The notes: generated by a model from the letters alone, not told the origin. A stretch of 35,733 bases of DNA from Candidatus Omnitrophota bacterium (GCA_023818655.1 JAMWCI010000007.1:1-35733), one strand, 5' to 3'. Numbered from the stretch's first letter, positions 1 through 8,745 are shown. Translations and numbers: made by a program.

Positions 1-1595
1 ACTATAGTAGTAAATCCATTCCTTGCAGCCTTAAGTGCCTTCAGGATATCCGTCTCTGCGGCGGAGTCAATTGAGGAGGTAGCTTCATCAAGGATAAGCA
101 CATCGGGTTTTCTGATAACTGCTCTGGCAAGGGCAATCCTCTGCTTATATCCTTGCGAGAGAAAAACAGCATTCTCTCCAAGCGAAGAATCAGCTCCTTG
201 CGGCAAATGACGCAGAAGCTCTTCCAGACGGACAAATGCAACAGTCTCATTGAACTCTCTCTCTGAAACATAAGGCAGACCTAAGCAAATATTCTCTTTT
301 ACCGAGAGGTCAAACAAAAACGGCTCTTGGGTAGCGACGGAAATCTTTTTTCTGAGCGATTCTATCTTAATCGTCCTGAGGTCAATGCCATCCAAAAGGA
401 TGACTCCTTCCTGCGGCTCGTATAATCTAAGCATAAGCTTAACCAGTGTAGTCTTACCGCAACCCGAATACCCTACAATCCCTAGCCATTTCCCCGCAGG
501 AATAGCAAGGTCAAGGCGGTTGAACACGGGCTTATCCGTTGTATAACCAAAACGCACTGCCTGAAAAAATATTTCTTTTTTGATGGACTCTATACGTACG
601 GATTTGGCGGCGTCCTTTATCATCGGCTGGCTGTCAATGACCTCAAAAAATTTCTCCATAGATACCCCCTGCTGCACAAAATATTCCATCCGATAGCTTA
701 ATAAATTTAATACGCCTCCCGCCTGACTGATATACAGCATCACTGCCGTGTAACTTCCCAGAGAAAGCTCCCCTCTAATAATCAGCCAGCCTCCGTAAAG
801 ACTCAATATTCCATATACCGCCTTGGATAAAAACGTAGAGCTCAATGAATTCGCCGCAAACCAGCGAAAGCCCTTTACCGAAAGACGGATATTTTCTATC
901 AACAGGCGGATATAAAAGCGACGCTCAAACGTCTCCAGATTCAACGCCTTGATAATCTGCATTTTTGATAAAGACTCCTGCAGCATCTTGGAAAGTCTTG
1001 CATTAGAGCGCCAGATCTCTAAGAAGATAGGCTTAATTTTACTGCGTAGATAAAAACTATGTAACAGCAAAAACGGACTGAGAATAAATAAAAGAACGGT
1101 CAGCCTGGCATTGATAAAAAGTGCCACTACCACAACAATCACTAAACGCAAGGAATCCACTAACAACCGAGGGACCTCTTCGCTGATAAAATGCGCGATA
1201 GACTCTATATTGGATATCCTGTAGATGTTCTCTCCTACCGACTTTTCATGAAAAAAGGCAAGGTCTAACGTATAAAGCCTTCTGATAAAGGCGTTTGCCA
1301 GACTGAGTTTAATGCTAAGCAAGGTCTTATTTCTGATGACATCTGCGATAAAATTAGCTAATGTACTGAACAGAAAAATAACTATCCCCACCAAACTCAG
1401 ACGGATAAAGGCAGTCAAGTCTCTATTTAAGAATGAGGTATCGATATAAAAGCGTGAGAGGTACGGTCCAGCCAGAGAAAAAAGTGAGGCAAAAAACCCA
1501 AGACTGGTAGAAAGAATGATGTATCTACAATGAGGGAAAAAGTATCGTATGCGATCCCAAGTCCTTCTTAAGGTGGAACGTGTATTCTTGCTCAT
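1..1595 (-). CDS. ABC exporter half-transporter (membrane domain + ATPase), 3' end outside window
   Basis: An MsbA/LmrA-type half-transporter that would export a lipid, peptide or drug through the inner membrane; the substrate cannot be told. I translated 531 codons up to the window edge. Residues about 20-310 are the hydrophobic six-helix membrane domain. The ATPase follows, with Walker A GYSGCGKT (375-382), Q-loop ATQEP (Q423), signature LSQGY (479-483, Gln to Tyr against LSGGQ) and Walker B ILDEATSSID (D503, E504). The H-loop lies beyond the edge. ATG at 1595 is the first start after an in-frame stop at 1623-1625. There is no Shine-Dalgarno sequence in front of it, so the start is less certain than the gene. 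The altered signature may mean it pairs with a second, different half-transporter encoded just outside. Confidence 0.9.
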   Translation of the reverse strand, partial: MSKNTRSTLRRTWDRIRYFFPHCRYIILSTSLGFFASLFSLAGPYLSRFYIDTSFLNRDLTAFIRLSLVGIVIFLFSTLANFIADVIRNKTLLSIKLSLANAFIRRLYTLDLAFFHEKSVGENIYRISNIESIAHFISEEVPRLLVDSLRLVIVVVVALFINARLTVLLFILSPFLLLHSFYLRSKIKPIFLEIWRSNARLSKMLQESLSKMQIIKALNLETFERRFYIRLLIENIRLSVKGFRWFAANSLSSTFLSKAVYGILSLYGGWLIIRGELSLGSYTAVMLYISQAGGVLNLLSYRMEYFVQQGVSMEKFFEVIDSQPMIKDAAKSVRIESIKKEIFFQAVRFGYTTDKPVFNRLDLAIPAGKWLGIVGYSGCGKTTLVKLMLRLYEPQEGVILLDGIDLRTIKIESLRKKISVATQEPFLFDLSVKENICLGLPYVSEREFNETVAFVRLEELLRHLPQGADSSLGENAVFLSQGYKQRIALARAVIRKPDVLILDEATSSIDSAAETDILKALKAARNGFTTI

Positions 1596-1947
1596 GATTA
1601 TACCATAACACAGGACGCTTTTTCAGGCAAGGCATTTTCTCCATAGCACTGCATACAATAAAATCTGCCGTTCGGATAAAGAGGAGCTTAAATGAGTTAG
1701 AGATAAACTCCATTCTGCTAATTCTCTTCAGACTAAGGTTATAATCTAAATAACTTTTGACCGTTCCTTGAGCGCCTTATAAAAGAAAAATTATGAAGAA
1801 CGAATGCGGTATTGAGAATATTTATTATACCCGTCCATACAATCATATGCGAAGAATGGATGGAGATGCGAGGATGCCAATAGGTAAGAGATAAACATTG
1901 AAAAGCGGAGAAAACCAACAGATTGATACGAGAATAATATCCCTGCC
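1596..1947. other. Intergenic gap between nadE and the ABC exporter
   Basis: About 350 bases with no convincing gene, tRNA, terminator or repeat. A perfect extended -10 match on the minus strand (TGGTATAAT, -10 at 1597-1602) ends only one base before the exporter ATG. It would put the transcription start inside the gene, so its role is doubtful. Short open frames here overlap real genes and look random. Confidence 0.6.
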
Positions 1948-3630
1948 TTATCCTCTATACCTGCTGGTGATAGGCATGCGACGGTCGCGGCCAAATGCCT
2001 TGGGCGTTATCTTTATGCCCGGAGGGGATTGCCTGCGCTTGTATTCGCTTCTATCAACCATACGCAGGACCTTTTCTACTGTTTCTTTATCAAAACCGGA
2101 GGCGACAATCTTCTCCAGCTCTTTATCTTCTTCCACATAGGCCTTTAAGATAGGGTCAAGCGTCTCATAAGACGGCAGGGTGTCTGCGTCTTTTTGATTC
2201 GGCCGAAGCTCTGCGGTAGGGGGCCTGGTCAGGATATTTTCTGGGATAACCGGGCTTAAAGAATTGCGGTAGCGGGCCAATTGATAAACGAGCGTCTTGG
2301 GGACATCTTTGATTACCGCCAATCCTCCTGCCATATCTCCGTAAAGTGTAGCGTAACCTGTGCTCATCTCGGATTTGTTGCCGGTAGTCAAGACCAACCA
2401 GCCGAATTTATTGGAGAATGCCATAAGTATATTTCCTCTGATACGCGCCTGGATATTTTCTTCGGCAATCCCCCTATTCAAGCCTGCAAAATGCGGCTCA
2501 AGCACAGCCAGATACATATTATAAATCTGCTCAATAGAAATAACCATTAATTTTATACCTAAATTCTCCGCAAGGGCGCTTGCGCCTGTTGCGGATTCCT
2601 GCGAAGAATAGCGCGTGGGCATAAATAAACCCACCACATTCTCTTTTCCTAAGGCATCCACCGCTAAAACAGCTACCAGAGAAGAATCTATCCCTCCGCT
2701 TAAGCCTATAACCACCTTTTGAAAACCGTTTTTCCTGACGTAATCCCTTAAACCTAAAAGCAACGCCTGATAGACCTCAGCCACAGGTTCTAAAGGGGAG
2801 CATTTTTTCTTTGTAAGAGCGGGTTTATCTGCTGGACAAAGCTTCTCTGTAATTACAATCGTATCCTTAGACCTTTTAATATTGCCTTCGGGTATTTCTA
2901 TATCCGTAACCAATAAATCTTCCCGAAACGCCTCTGCCCTGCTGATTATCCGGCCCTGACTATTTACAATCATACTCTGACCATCAAAAACCAGTTCATC
3001 CTGTCCGCCGACTAAATTAGTGTAAGCGATTACCGCCCGATTTATTTTTGCCTGTTTACGGAGAACATCCTCTCTCTCTTTTACCTTTCCGGAATAGTAA
3101 GGAGAGGCGTTTATGTTTAAAATCAGTTTTGCCCCTGCCTTTGCCTGAGTCTTAACTGGTCCGTCTTTATGCCAGATGTCTTCGCAGATATTTACCGCAA
3201 AACAGGATTTTCCCAAGAAAAATAAAATTGGTTTTTTGCCCGATTCAAAGTAACGTCTCTCGTCAAAAACGCCGTAATTCGGCAAAAACATCTTCTGATA
3301 TGTGCCGTAAATCTTGCCATTATAAATAACCGCTGCGGCATTATATAGATATGCCTTTTTTTTCTCCGCAAACCCCACAACAGCAACAATATCATTCACA
3401 GAGGCGACTAATTTTCTTAGCGTCTTGAGATTGTCTTCTATAAATTTGGGTTTATGCAGTAAATCTTCCGGCGGGTAACCAGTAAGCGCTAGTTCTGGAA
3501 ATGAGATTATGTCTACTCCCAGCTCTTTTGCCTGGTTAATATATCTGAGGATTTTTTGACTATTGCCCTCTAAATCTCCAACTGTAGAATTTATCTGCGC
3601 AATAGCTATGCGCAACCCGCATTTTTTCAC
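1948..3630 (-). CDS. nadE: Glutamine-dependent NAD+ synthetase
   Basis: Makes NAD+ from deamido-NAD+, ATP and glutamine, the last step of NAD synthesis, in the cytoplasm. It has the two-domain form at full length (560 aa). The N-terminal nitrilase-type glutaminase has the Glu-Lys-Cys triad: FPE (E46), K113 in YQKMFLPN, and C149 in NICEDIW. The C-terminal synthetase has the pyrophosphate loop SGGIDSS (311-317) and the family ending RMPITSRYRG. The start is GTG at 3630 with AAAGG upstream. The preceding gene ends 5 bases upstream, so it is the last gene of the lrp-aminotransferase-ANTAR operon. No terminator is visible after it. Confidence 0.97.
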   Translation of the reverse strand: MKKCGLRIAIAQINSTVGDLEGNSQKILRYINQAKELGVDIISFPELALTGYPPEDLLHKPKFIEDNLKTLRKLVASVNDIVAVVGFAEKKKAYLYNAAAVIYNGKIYGTYQKMFLPNYGVFDERRYFESGKKPILFFLGKSCFAVNICEDIWHKDGPVKTQAKAGAKLILNINASPYYSGKVKEREDVLRKQAKINRAVIAYTNLVGGQDELVFDGQSMIVNSQGRIISRAEAFREDLLVTDIEIPEGNIKRSKDTIVITEKLCPADKPALTKKKCSPLEPVAEVYQALLLGLRDYVRKNGFQKVVIGLSGGIDSSLVAVLAVDALGKENVVGLFMPTRYSSQESATGASALAENLGIKLMVISIEQIYNMYLAVLEPHFAGLNRGIAEENIQARIRGNILMAFSNKFGWLVLTTGNKSEMSTGYATLYGDMAGGLAVIKDVPKTLVYQLARYRNSLSPVIPENILTRPPTAELRPNQKDADTLPSYETLDPILKAYVEEDKELEKIVASGFDKETVEKVLRMVDRSEYKRRQSPPGIKITPKAFGRDRRMPITSRYRG

Positions 3631-3635
3631 CGCTG

Positions 3636-4361
3636 TTATGACCTTTTTGCCTTTATATCCTTTGCCAGGATTATTGCCTCGGCAATCTCGCGCATAGACT
3701 TGCGGCTATCCATACTCTGCTTTTGGATAAGCCGGTAGGCCTCAGAGGGAAGGATATTTGCTTCCTGCGAAAGAATATCCTTTGCCCGCTCAATAAGTTT
3801 GCGCGTAGTCAAGGCCTCTTCGGCGCTGCGCGCCCGTAAATCCAACTCTGCATTCTCAATGGCGATTGCCGCCTGATTCGCCAAGGCAGTAAGCACACTT
3901 ATCTCATGCTGGGAAAACTTATGTTTCTTGGAAGTATAACAGTTGAGCACTCCGATTACCCTCCCCTTTACTGCCAAGGGGACGCTGACCAAAGAACATA
4001 AACCTTCTTTCTTGGCGATATCCTGATTAAGATAGCGGCTATCTTTCTTGACATCATCTACCACAATTAATTTATTTTCCTTTGCCACAATTCCGGCAAT
4101 ACCTTCGCCCAGTTTTATATTTGGCTTTTTATTGTAAGCCTCGGATATTGACTGGGTGGCCTTAACCACCAACTCCTGCCTATTCGGGTCAAGGAGCATA
4201 AGAGAAGAAATCTTGGAGTGCATTAGCTCTGCGGTAACCTGCACGATCAGACGCAGGAGTTCCTCTAGGTATAAGCCGCTAGTGATAAGATTAGCGATTT
4301 TGGAAAGCGCCTCAATCTGTTTTACATAAATCTGGTAATGTTCTGTCTTTCTTTTAACCAT
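3636..4361 (-). CDS. GAF-ANTAR sensor / RNA-binding antiterminator
   Basis: A predicted cytoplasmic regulator of transcription termination. Residues about 15-175 form a GAF domain (for example GEGIAGIVAKENKLIVVDD, VPLAVKGRVIGVLNCY), which would sense a small ligand. Residues about 185-240 form an ANTAR domain (LIERAKDILSQE, EAYRLIQKQSMDSRKSMREIAEAI), a three-helix fold that binds paired hexaloop RNA hairpins and frees transcription from a terminator. It sits 1 base from the aminotransferase and 5 bases from nadE. ANTAR proteins are often activated by phosphorylation or by a ligand; here the only nearby receiver gene is broken (6075-6418), so the GAF domain is the likely input. The RNA target is not identified. 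Confidence 0.9.
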   Translation of the reverse strand: MVKRKTEHYQIYVKQIEALSKIANLITSGLYLEELLRLIVQVTAELMHSKISSLMLLDPNRQELVVKATQSISEAYNKKPNIKLGEGIAGIVAKENKLIVVDDVKKDSRYLNQDIAKKEGLCSLVSVPLAVKGRVIGVLNCYTSKKHKFSQHEISVLTALANQAAIAIENAELDLRARSAEEALTTRKLIERAKDILSQEANILPSEAYRLIQKQSMDSRKSMREIAEAIILAKDIKAKRS

Positions 4362-4362
4362 A

Positions 4363-5529
4363 CTACTTATCCCTGCAGTTATTATTGAGAAATCTCTTTA
4401 TCCTCTCTAAAGCCTCTTTAAGATTATCGTAATTAGTGGCATAAGAAATGCGCACATAATCCGCAAACCCATTGCCAAAGGCGCTCCCCGGCACAACTGC
4501 CACCTTCTCTTCCTTAAGGAGTTTATTGGCAAAGTCTATATCCTGCATTCCGCTTCTGTTTATATTTGGAAAGAGATAGAACGCCCCTGCTGGCGGAGCG
4601 CAATTAAGGCCTATGCTGTTTAAACCATAAAGCATAAACTCCCTTCTTCTTTTGTATTCGCGTTTCATCTCCTCAACCGCTTTTCTTCCAGAGTGCAACG
4701 CCTCACAGGCAGCCATCTGGCTGGTAATCGGAACGCACATAATGGTATATTGGTGGATTTTTGTCATCGCGGCAATTATCTCTTTTGCCCCGCAGACAAA
4801 GCCTACCCGCCAACCAGTCATAGCGTAACTTTTGGAAAAACCGTTAAGGTAAACTGTATTTTCCTTTGCCCCAGGCAAAGTAGCAAAAGGGGTGTGTTCA
4901 AAGTCGTAAGTTAAATCGCCGTATATCTCATCCGATATGCAAAGCATCCTATATTTATGGAGCACCTCGTTAATCTCGCTTAACTCTTTTTTCCTGTAAG
5001 AAACTCCCGTAGGGTTTGCCGGATAATTAAAAATCAGGGCCTTGGTCTTTCTATCTATATGTTTCTTGAGGTCTTCCGGCGTAAGTTTAAAACCGTTCTT
5101 TGCCGTATCGATATACACGGGTATGCCGCCGCATAAATCTACCAGAGGACCGTAGGAAACGTATCCGGGCGTAGGAACAATGATTTTGTCTCCGGGGTTA
5201 ATAATTGCGCGCAATACCAAGTCCATTGCCTCGCTCACTCCCACAGTAATAAGGATTTCCTCATCCGGAGAATAATCCAGTCCGTATTTATTATTCAGGT
5301 AACGGCTAAGCGATAAGCGCAATTTATACAACCCTTTATTGGAAGTATAAGAGGTAAACCCTTCTTCCAAGGAATAAATCCCTGCCTCGCGTATCTGCCA
5401 GGGCGTGACAAAATCCGGCTCTCCCACCCCCAAGGAGATTACATCTTTCATCCCAAGCACCAAATCAAAGAACGCCCTGATTCCCGAAGGCTGCATATCC
5501 TTGACTTTTTTAGAAATAATGTTTTTCAT
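4363..5529 (-). CDS. Class I/II PLP-dependent aminotransferase
   Basis: A fold-type I aminotransferase of the aspartate/aromatic/alanine group, 388 aa, cytoplasmic. It moves an amino group between an amino acid and a 2-oxo acid through pyridoxal phosphate. Visible motifs are NPTG (172-175), SDEIYGDL with the ring-contacting Asp (D200), and the Schiff-base lysine K233 in GFSKSYAMTGWR. The substrate cannot be read from the sequence. It lies 1 base after an Lrp/AsnC regulator, a pairing that suggests regulation by an amino acid that is its substrate or product (inference). Confidence 0.93.
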   Translation of the reverse strand: MKNIISKKVKDMQPSGIRAFFDLVLGMKDVISLGVGEPDFVTPWQIREAGIYSLEEGFTSYTSNKGLYKLRLSLSRYLNNKYGLDYSPDEEILITVGVSEAMDLVLRAIINPGDKIIVPTPGYVSYGPLVDLCGGIPVYIDTAKNGFKLTPEDLKKHIDRKTKALIFNYPANPTGVSYRKKELSEINEVLHKYRMLCISDEIYGDLTYDFEHTPFATLPGAKENTVYLNGFSKSYAMTGWRVGFVCGAKEIIAAMTKIHQYTIMCVPITSQMAACEALHSGRKAVEEMKREYKRRREFMLYGLNSIGLNCAPPAGAFYLFPNINRSGMQDIDFANKLLKEEKVAVVPGSAFGNGFADYVRISYATNYDNLKEALERIKRFLNNNCRDK

Positions 5530-5530
5530 T

Positions 5531-6016
5531 TTAATACGAGATGGTTATTCTCTTGTTTTCCTCCTTATGCTTCAGGATTACCCCGTCCTCTTTGTATTTC
5601 TTAAGCAAAAAATGAGTGGTGGTGCCTTTAACATTTTCAAGGGGAGCCAGCTTCTCTGCCACAAAGCGGGATACCGTATGCAAATCTCTTCCTTCTACAA
5701 TCAAGAGAAGGTCGTAAGTTCCGGAAACAAGATAACAGCTGGAGACCTCCGGAAAAGAATAGATGCGCTCTGCAATCTTATCAAACCCAACATCTTTTTG
5801 GGGCGTGATATTTACTTCTATTAACGCACGGCAGCTGGAATACTCTTCTTTTATCAGGTCTTTATTGATTATCGTTTTGTATTTCAAGATTACGCCTTCT
5901 TTTTCGTACTTCTTAATCGCATCCTTTACTCCCTTCAGACTTCTTTTAAGCATCTTAGCGATATCTTCAGCCGGCGTTCTTGCGTCTTTCTCCAGAATCT
6001 CCAGTATCTCATCCAT
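5531..6016 (-). CDS. Lrp/AsnC-family transcriptional regulator
   Basis: A small amino-acid-responsive DNA-binding protein of 161 aa. Residues about 1-50 form a winged helix-turn-helix (ARTPAEDIAKML, VKDAIKKYEKEGVILKYKTIIN). Residues about 65-145 form a RAM ligand and oligomerisation domain (EVSSCYLVSGTYDLLLIVEGRD). The start ATG at 6016 has a strong GGGAGGAG site just upstream. It is followed after one base by the aminotransferase and probably controls this operon, which begins at the promoter at 6430-6457. Confidence 0.92.
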   Translation of the reverse strand: MDEILEILEKDARTPAEDIAKMLKRSLKGVKDAIKKYEKEGVILKYKTIINKDLIKEEYSSCRALIEVNITPQKDVGFDKIAERIYSFPEVSSCYLVSGTYDLLLIVEGRDLHTVSRFVAEKLAPLENVKGTTTHFLLKKYKEDGVILKHKEENKRITISY

Positions 6017-6074
6017 TATCTCCTCCCTGTTTGGCTATCCTCAAGCCCGCTTTTTATTTCCCGACTAAGAAAAT

Positions 6075-6418
6075 TTATTTTTTGAGCAATTTGTCTTCTA
6101 TAAATTCTATCCTGAACGGCTGGGTAATAAAGTCTTCTACGCCCATCTGACTGATCTGCTCCATACTGACATTTGCATTCAGGATAGTAACTACAACTGT
6201 CTTTATGCCGGAGCCAATTTCTTTTACCCTCCGCAACAGCCCCAGCCCAGAACTGTATATCAAGTAACGTCGGGCTCCTTTTGGAGCATCTCTATTGCCT
6301 CTTTCACGTTATGTGCGCCAAAGACGCAACAGCTTGCTTTTCTTAAGAAATTGCGGGCAATCTCACAACTTCCTGTCTTATCATCAAGCGCTAAAACTTT
6401 AATTACACTCCTAACAAT
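6075..6418 (-). pseudogene. Broken response-regulator receiver domain
   Basis: A remnant of a CheY-like receiver domain. Upstream of 6263 the frame reads VIKVLALDDKTGSCE...AIEMLQKEPDVT and then hits TGA. After a one-base shift it continues LIYSSGLGLLRRVKEIG...VVVTI...GVEDFITQPFRIEF. The acidic DD pair is present. The stretch that should carry the phosphoacceptor Asp (normally LLDxxMPGxxGLELL) is about five residues short and frameshifted, the conserved Lys is Gln (TQPF), and no ATG, GTG or TTG start remains at the 5' end. It sits between a good promoter and lrp, so it is probably still transcribed as part of the leader. A single sequencing error would not explain all four defects. Confidence 0.75.
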
Positions 6419-6429
6419 AACTATTTCAT

Positions 6430-6457
6430 ATCATAGCATAATTGGGATGACGGTCAA
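6430..6457 (-). promoter_or_regulatory. Sigma-70-type promoter of the lrp/aminotransferase/nadE operon
   Basis: Reading leftward: -35 TTGACC (6452-6457), a 16-base spacer, and -10 TATGAT (6430-6435) preceded by TGC (extended -10). It sits just after phoU and before the broken receiver gene, and has the right orientation for the genes down to nadE. Confidence 0.7.
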
Positions 6458-6470
6458 CGCCTAACTTAAT

Positions 6471-7136
6471 TTAAAGTTCTTCCGGGTGGTGTTTGACTAC
6501 CTTGGCCTCTACCATATAAATCACGTCTTCGGCGATATTAGTAGCATGGTCGCAGATACGTTCCAAGTGACGGGCAATTAAAAGAAGAGGCACTGCGCGG
6601 TCGGCGGTCTTGGCATCGCGCGCCATATAGTCGTTAATCAACTCTTCCTGAACAGAGTTGCGCAGTTTATCTGCATCAGGGTCGGATAACACAACATTTT
6701 TGGCTAATTCCACATCTTTCCTGACAAGGGCGTCAATGGCATCGCGCACCATACCCTGCGCAACAGCAGAAAGTTTGGGTATATCAATAAGGGGTTTTAA
6801 AAGCGGCTTATCTACCAATTCTAAAACCCTCTGCGAGATATCCACGGCCAAATCCGCGATGCGCTCCAGCTCTGCGTTTATCTTCATAGCTGTGGCAATA
6901 AACCTCAGGTCTGTCGCCATCGGCTGGTAACGCGCAATAAGGTCAATGCACCTCTCGTCAATGACTAACTCTAACTCATCCACTTTTTTATCGCTGGCAA
7001 TGACTTCAGTAGCAATGACCCTGTCGCGGTTCTTTAACGACTCAATTGACTTGTATATTGCCTCTTGCGTAAGCAGGCTCATCCTCAAGATTTCCTTGTT
7101 CAACTCTTTTAACTCTTCATCAAAATGTCTTTCCAT
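6471..7136 (-). CDS. phoU: Phosphate transport accessory/regulator PhoU
   Basis: A cytoplasmic helical protein of 221 aa, usual length, made of two similar three-helix halves. Each half carries an acidic metal-binding motif (DKKVDELELVIDERC near 48-62; HLERICDHATNIAEDVIYM near the C-terminus). PhoU restrains the Pst transporter and, where present, the PhoR kinase. It is the last gene of the pst operon, as usual, and starts 26 bases after pstB1. No phoR or phoB is in the window. Confidence 0.96.
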   Translation of the reverse strand: MERHFDEELKELNKEILRMSLLTQEAIYKSIESLKNRDRVIATEVIASDKKVDELELVIDERCIDLIARYQPMATDLRFIATAMKINAELERIADLAVDISQRVLELVDKPLLKPLIDIPKLSAVAQGMVRDAIDALVRKDVELAKNVVLSDPDADKLRNSVQEELINDYMARDAKTADRAVPLLLIARHLERICDHATNIAEDVIYMVEAKVVKHHPEEL

Positions 7137-7162
7137 ATTGCTTTCCTTTCGGTTTATCTTCT

Positions 7163-7918
7163 TTAGCCATATCTTCCAGTAATATAATCTTCGGTGCGTT
7201 TATCCTTCGGCGCGGTAAAAATATCTTCGCTTCTGCCGAATTCCACTAATTCACCCAGCAGCATAAAGCCGGTATCGTCGGAAACCCTGGCTGCCTGCTG
7301 CATATTATGCGTGACTATTATTATAGTATAATTATTCTTTAATTCACGCATTAATTCTTCTACGCGGCTGGTTGCCTGAGGGTCAAGACTAGAACATGGC
7401 TCATCCATCAAGAGGATATTCGATTTTACGGCGATAAGCCGGGCGATACATAACCTCTGCTTCTGCTCTAATGAAAGGTTAAGCGCAGATTTGTGCAATT
7501 TATCCTTCAGCTCCTCCCACAAAAATACCCTCTTAAGACTAGTCTCAACTATCTCATCCAGCTTACTACGAGAACTCTTTCCACCATGAATCCTTTCGCC
7601 GAAAACAATATTCTCATATATAGATAAAGGAAAGGGATTGGGCCTCTGAAAAACCATCCCTACTTTTCTACGCAAGGCTACTAGGTCTATATTATTCGCC
7701 AATATATCCGTGGCATCAATCAGGACTTTTCCTGTAGTGCGTACGCCTTCAATTAGGTCATTCATGCGGTTAAACACGCGCAGTAAAGTTGATTTTCCGC
7801 ACCCAGAAGGACCGATAATCGCGGTTATTCTTCTCTCTTGAAAGCGCGCGTTTATATCTTTCAACGCATGAAAATTACCGTACCAGAGATTGAGATTTTC
7901 AGTAATAATCTTGGACAT
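7163..7918 (-). CDS. pstB: Phosphate ABC transporter ATPase PstB1 with degenerate signature motif
   Basis: An ATPase of the high-affinity phosphate importer, 251 aa. Walker A GPSGCGKS (36-43), Q-loop VFQRPNPFP (Q91), Walker B LLMDEP (D172, E173), D-loop SSLDP and H-loop VTHN (H204) are all intact. The ABC signature is LSLEQ (148-152) instead of LSGGQ, with both glycines gone. I checked this against the DNA. The next gene upstream is a second PstB with an intact signature but other lesions, so the two probably form a heterodimer. The 65-base gap to pstB2 holds only a weak ribosome-binding site and a short 6-bp inverted repeat. Confidence 0.95.
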   Translation of the reverse strand: MSKIITENLNLWYGNFHALKDINARFQERRITAIIGPSGCGKSTLLRVFNRMNDLIEGVRTTGKVLIDATDILANNIDLVALRRKVGMVFQRPNPFPLSIYENIVFGERIHGGKSSRSKLDEIVETSLKRVFLWEELKDKLHKSALNLSLEQKQRLCIARLIAVKSNILLMDEPCSSLDPQATSRVEELMRELKNNYTIIIVTHNMQQAARVSDDTGFMLLGELVEFGRSEDIFTAPKDKRTEDYITGRYG

Positions 7919-7983
7919 GTATTTCTTAATCGGTAATATTAAGATTCTACATTACCACTTATGACTTGCGGATTAATTAACGA

Positions 7984-8745
7984 CTATCCGAATTCTCCCC
8001 TGATATAACCGTCGGTGCGCTGGTCAGAAGGCGCAGTAAATATCTTTTCGGTGATATCGAATTCAATCAACTCCCCTGACAAAAAAAACGCCGTTTTATC
8101 GCCGACGCGGGCAGCCTGCTTTACGTTATTGGTAACCAGAACAATGGTATATTCTCTTTTCAAAACAAACATTGTCTCTTCCACCTTTGCCGTAGAAATG
8201 GGGTCCAGGCCAGAGCAGGGTTCATCAAAGAGAATGACTTCCGGCTTCACCGCCAAAGTCCTGGCTATACAAAGACGCTGTTGCTGCCCGCCGGATAATT
8301 TAAAAGCCGACTCATTAAGCCTGTCTTTTACCTCCTCCCACAGAAAAGCCTTTTTTAAAGACTCTTCTGTAATCTCCTCCAGTTTCTTCTTATCCTTTAT
8401 CCCATGTATCTTTGCTCCGTAAGCAACGTTATCGGCTATGGAAAGCGGCAGGGGAAGCGGCAAGGCAAAGACTGTGCCTACCCTCTTTCTCAAAACTTCC
8501 GCTTCTATCTTCTGTATATCCTCTCCGCCGTAAAAAACGCTTCCGGTCATCTTAAAACCGGGATAGAGTTCATTCAAACGGTTCAATGTGCGTAAAAAAG
8601 TGCTCTTTCCGCTGTTGGCAGGCCCGATAATACTCAAAATCTCATTGGCATAAATCTCCAGATTAATGGCTTTAAGGACATGGAGAGAACCAAACCAGGC
8701 ATTAAGGTTCTTTATGCTGAATTTAATCGGATTGTTTTTTACCAT
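7984..8745 (-). CDS. pstB: Phosphate ABC transporter ATPase PstB2 lacking Q-loop Gln and H-loop His
   Basis: A second ATPase of the phosphate importer, 253 aa, clearly paralogous to PstB1. Walker A GPANSGKS (41-48), signature LSGGQ (150-154) and Walker B ILFDEP (D174, E175) are intact. The Q-loop reads VFALPLPLP, with Ala94 where Gln is expected. The H-loop reads VTNNVKQ, with Asn206 where the switch His is expected. A homodimer should hydrolyse ATP poorly, but its signature can complete the ATP site of PstB1. Its start overlaps the end of pstA by 7 bases. Confidence 0.95.
   Translation of the reverse strand: MVKNNPIKFSIKNLNAWFGSLHVLKAINLEIYANEILSIIGPANSGKSTFLRTLNRLNELYPGFKMTGSVFYGGEDIQKIEAEVLRKRVGTVFALPLPLPLSIADNVAYGAKIHGIKDKKKLEEITEESLKKAFLWEEVKDRLNESAFKLSGGQQQRLCIARTLAVKPEVILFDEPCSGLDPISTAKVEETMFVLKREYTIVLVTNNVKQAARVGDKTAFFLSGELIEFDITEKIFTAPSDQRTDGYIRGEFG

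Noticed and set aside
1597-1602. TATAAT with extended TGG as promoter of the ABC exporter
   Set aside because: It is one base from the ATG, so transcription would begin inside the gene, where no other in-frame start codon follows for many codons. Probably chance.
1525-1713. 62-aa open frame overlapping the 5' end of the ABC exporter gene
   Set aside because: It shares most of its length with the exporter or its upstream gap in another frame, has no ribosome-binding site and no recognisable motif.
5405-5824. 139-aa plus-strand open frame
   Set aside because: It lies opposite the aminotransferase and lrp genes, is composed of their antisense codons and has no motif. The same holds for all other plus-strand frames, such as 25564-26013 and 32402-32935.
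7932-7956. Inverted repeat GGTAAT/ATTACC between pstB2 and pstB1
   Set aside because: Only 6-bp arms, A+T-rich, with no T-tract; too weak to call a terminator or attenuator.
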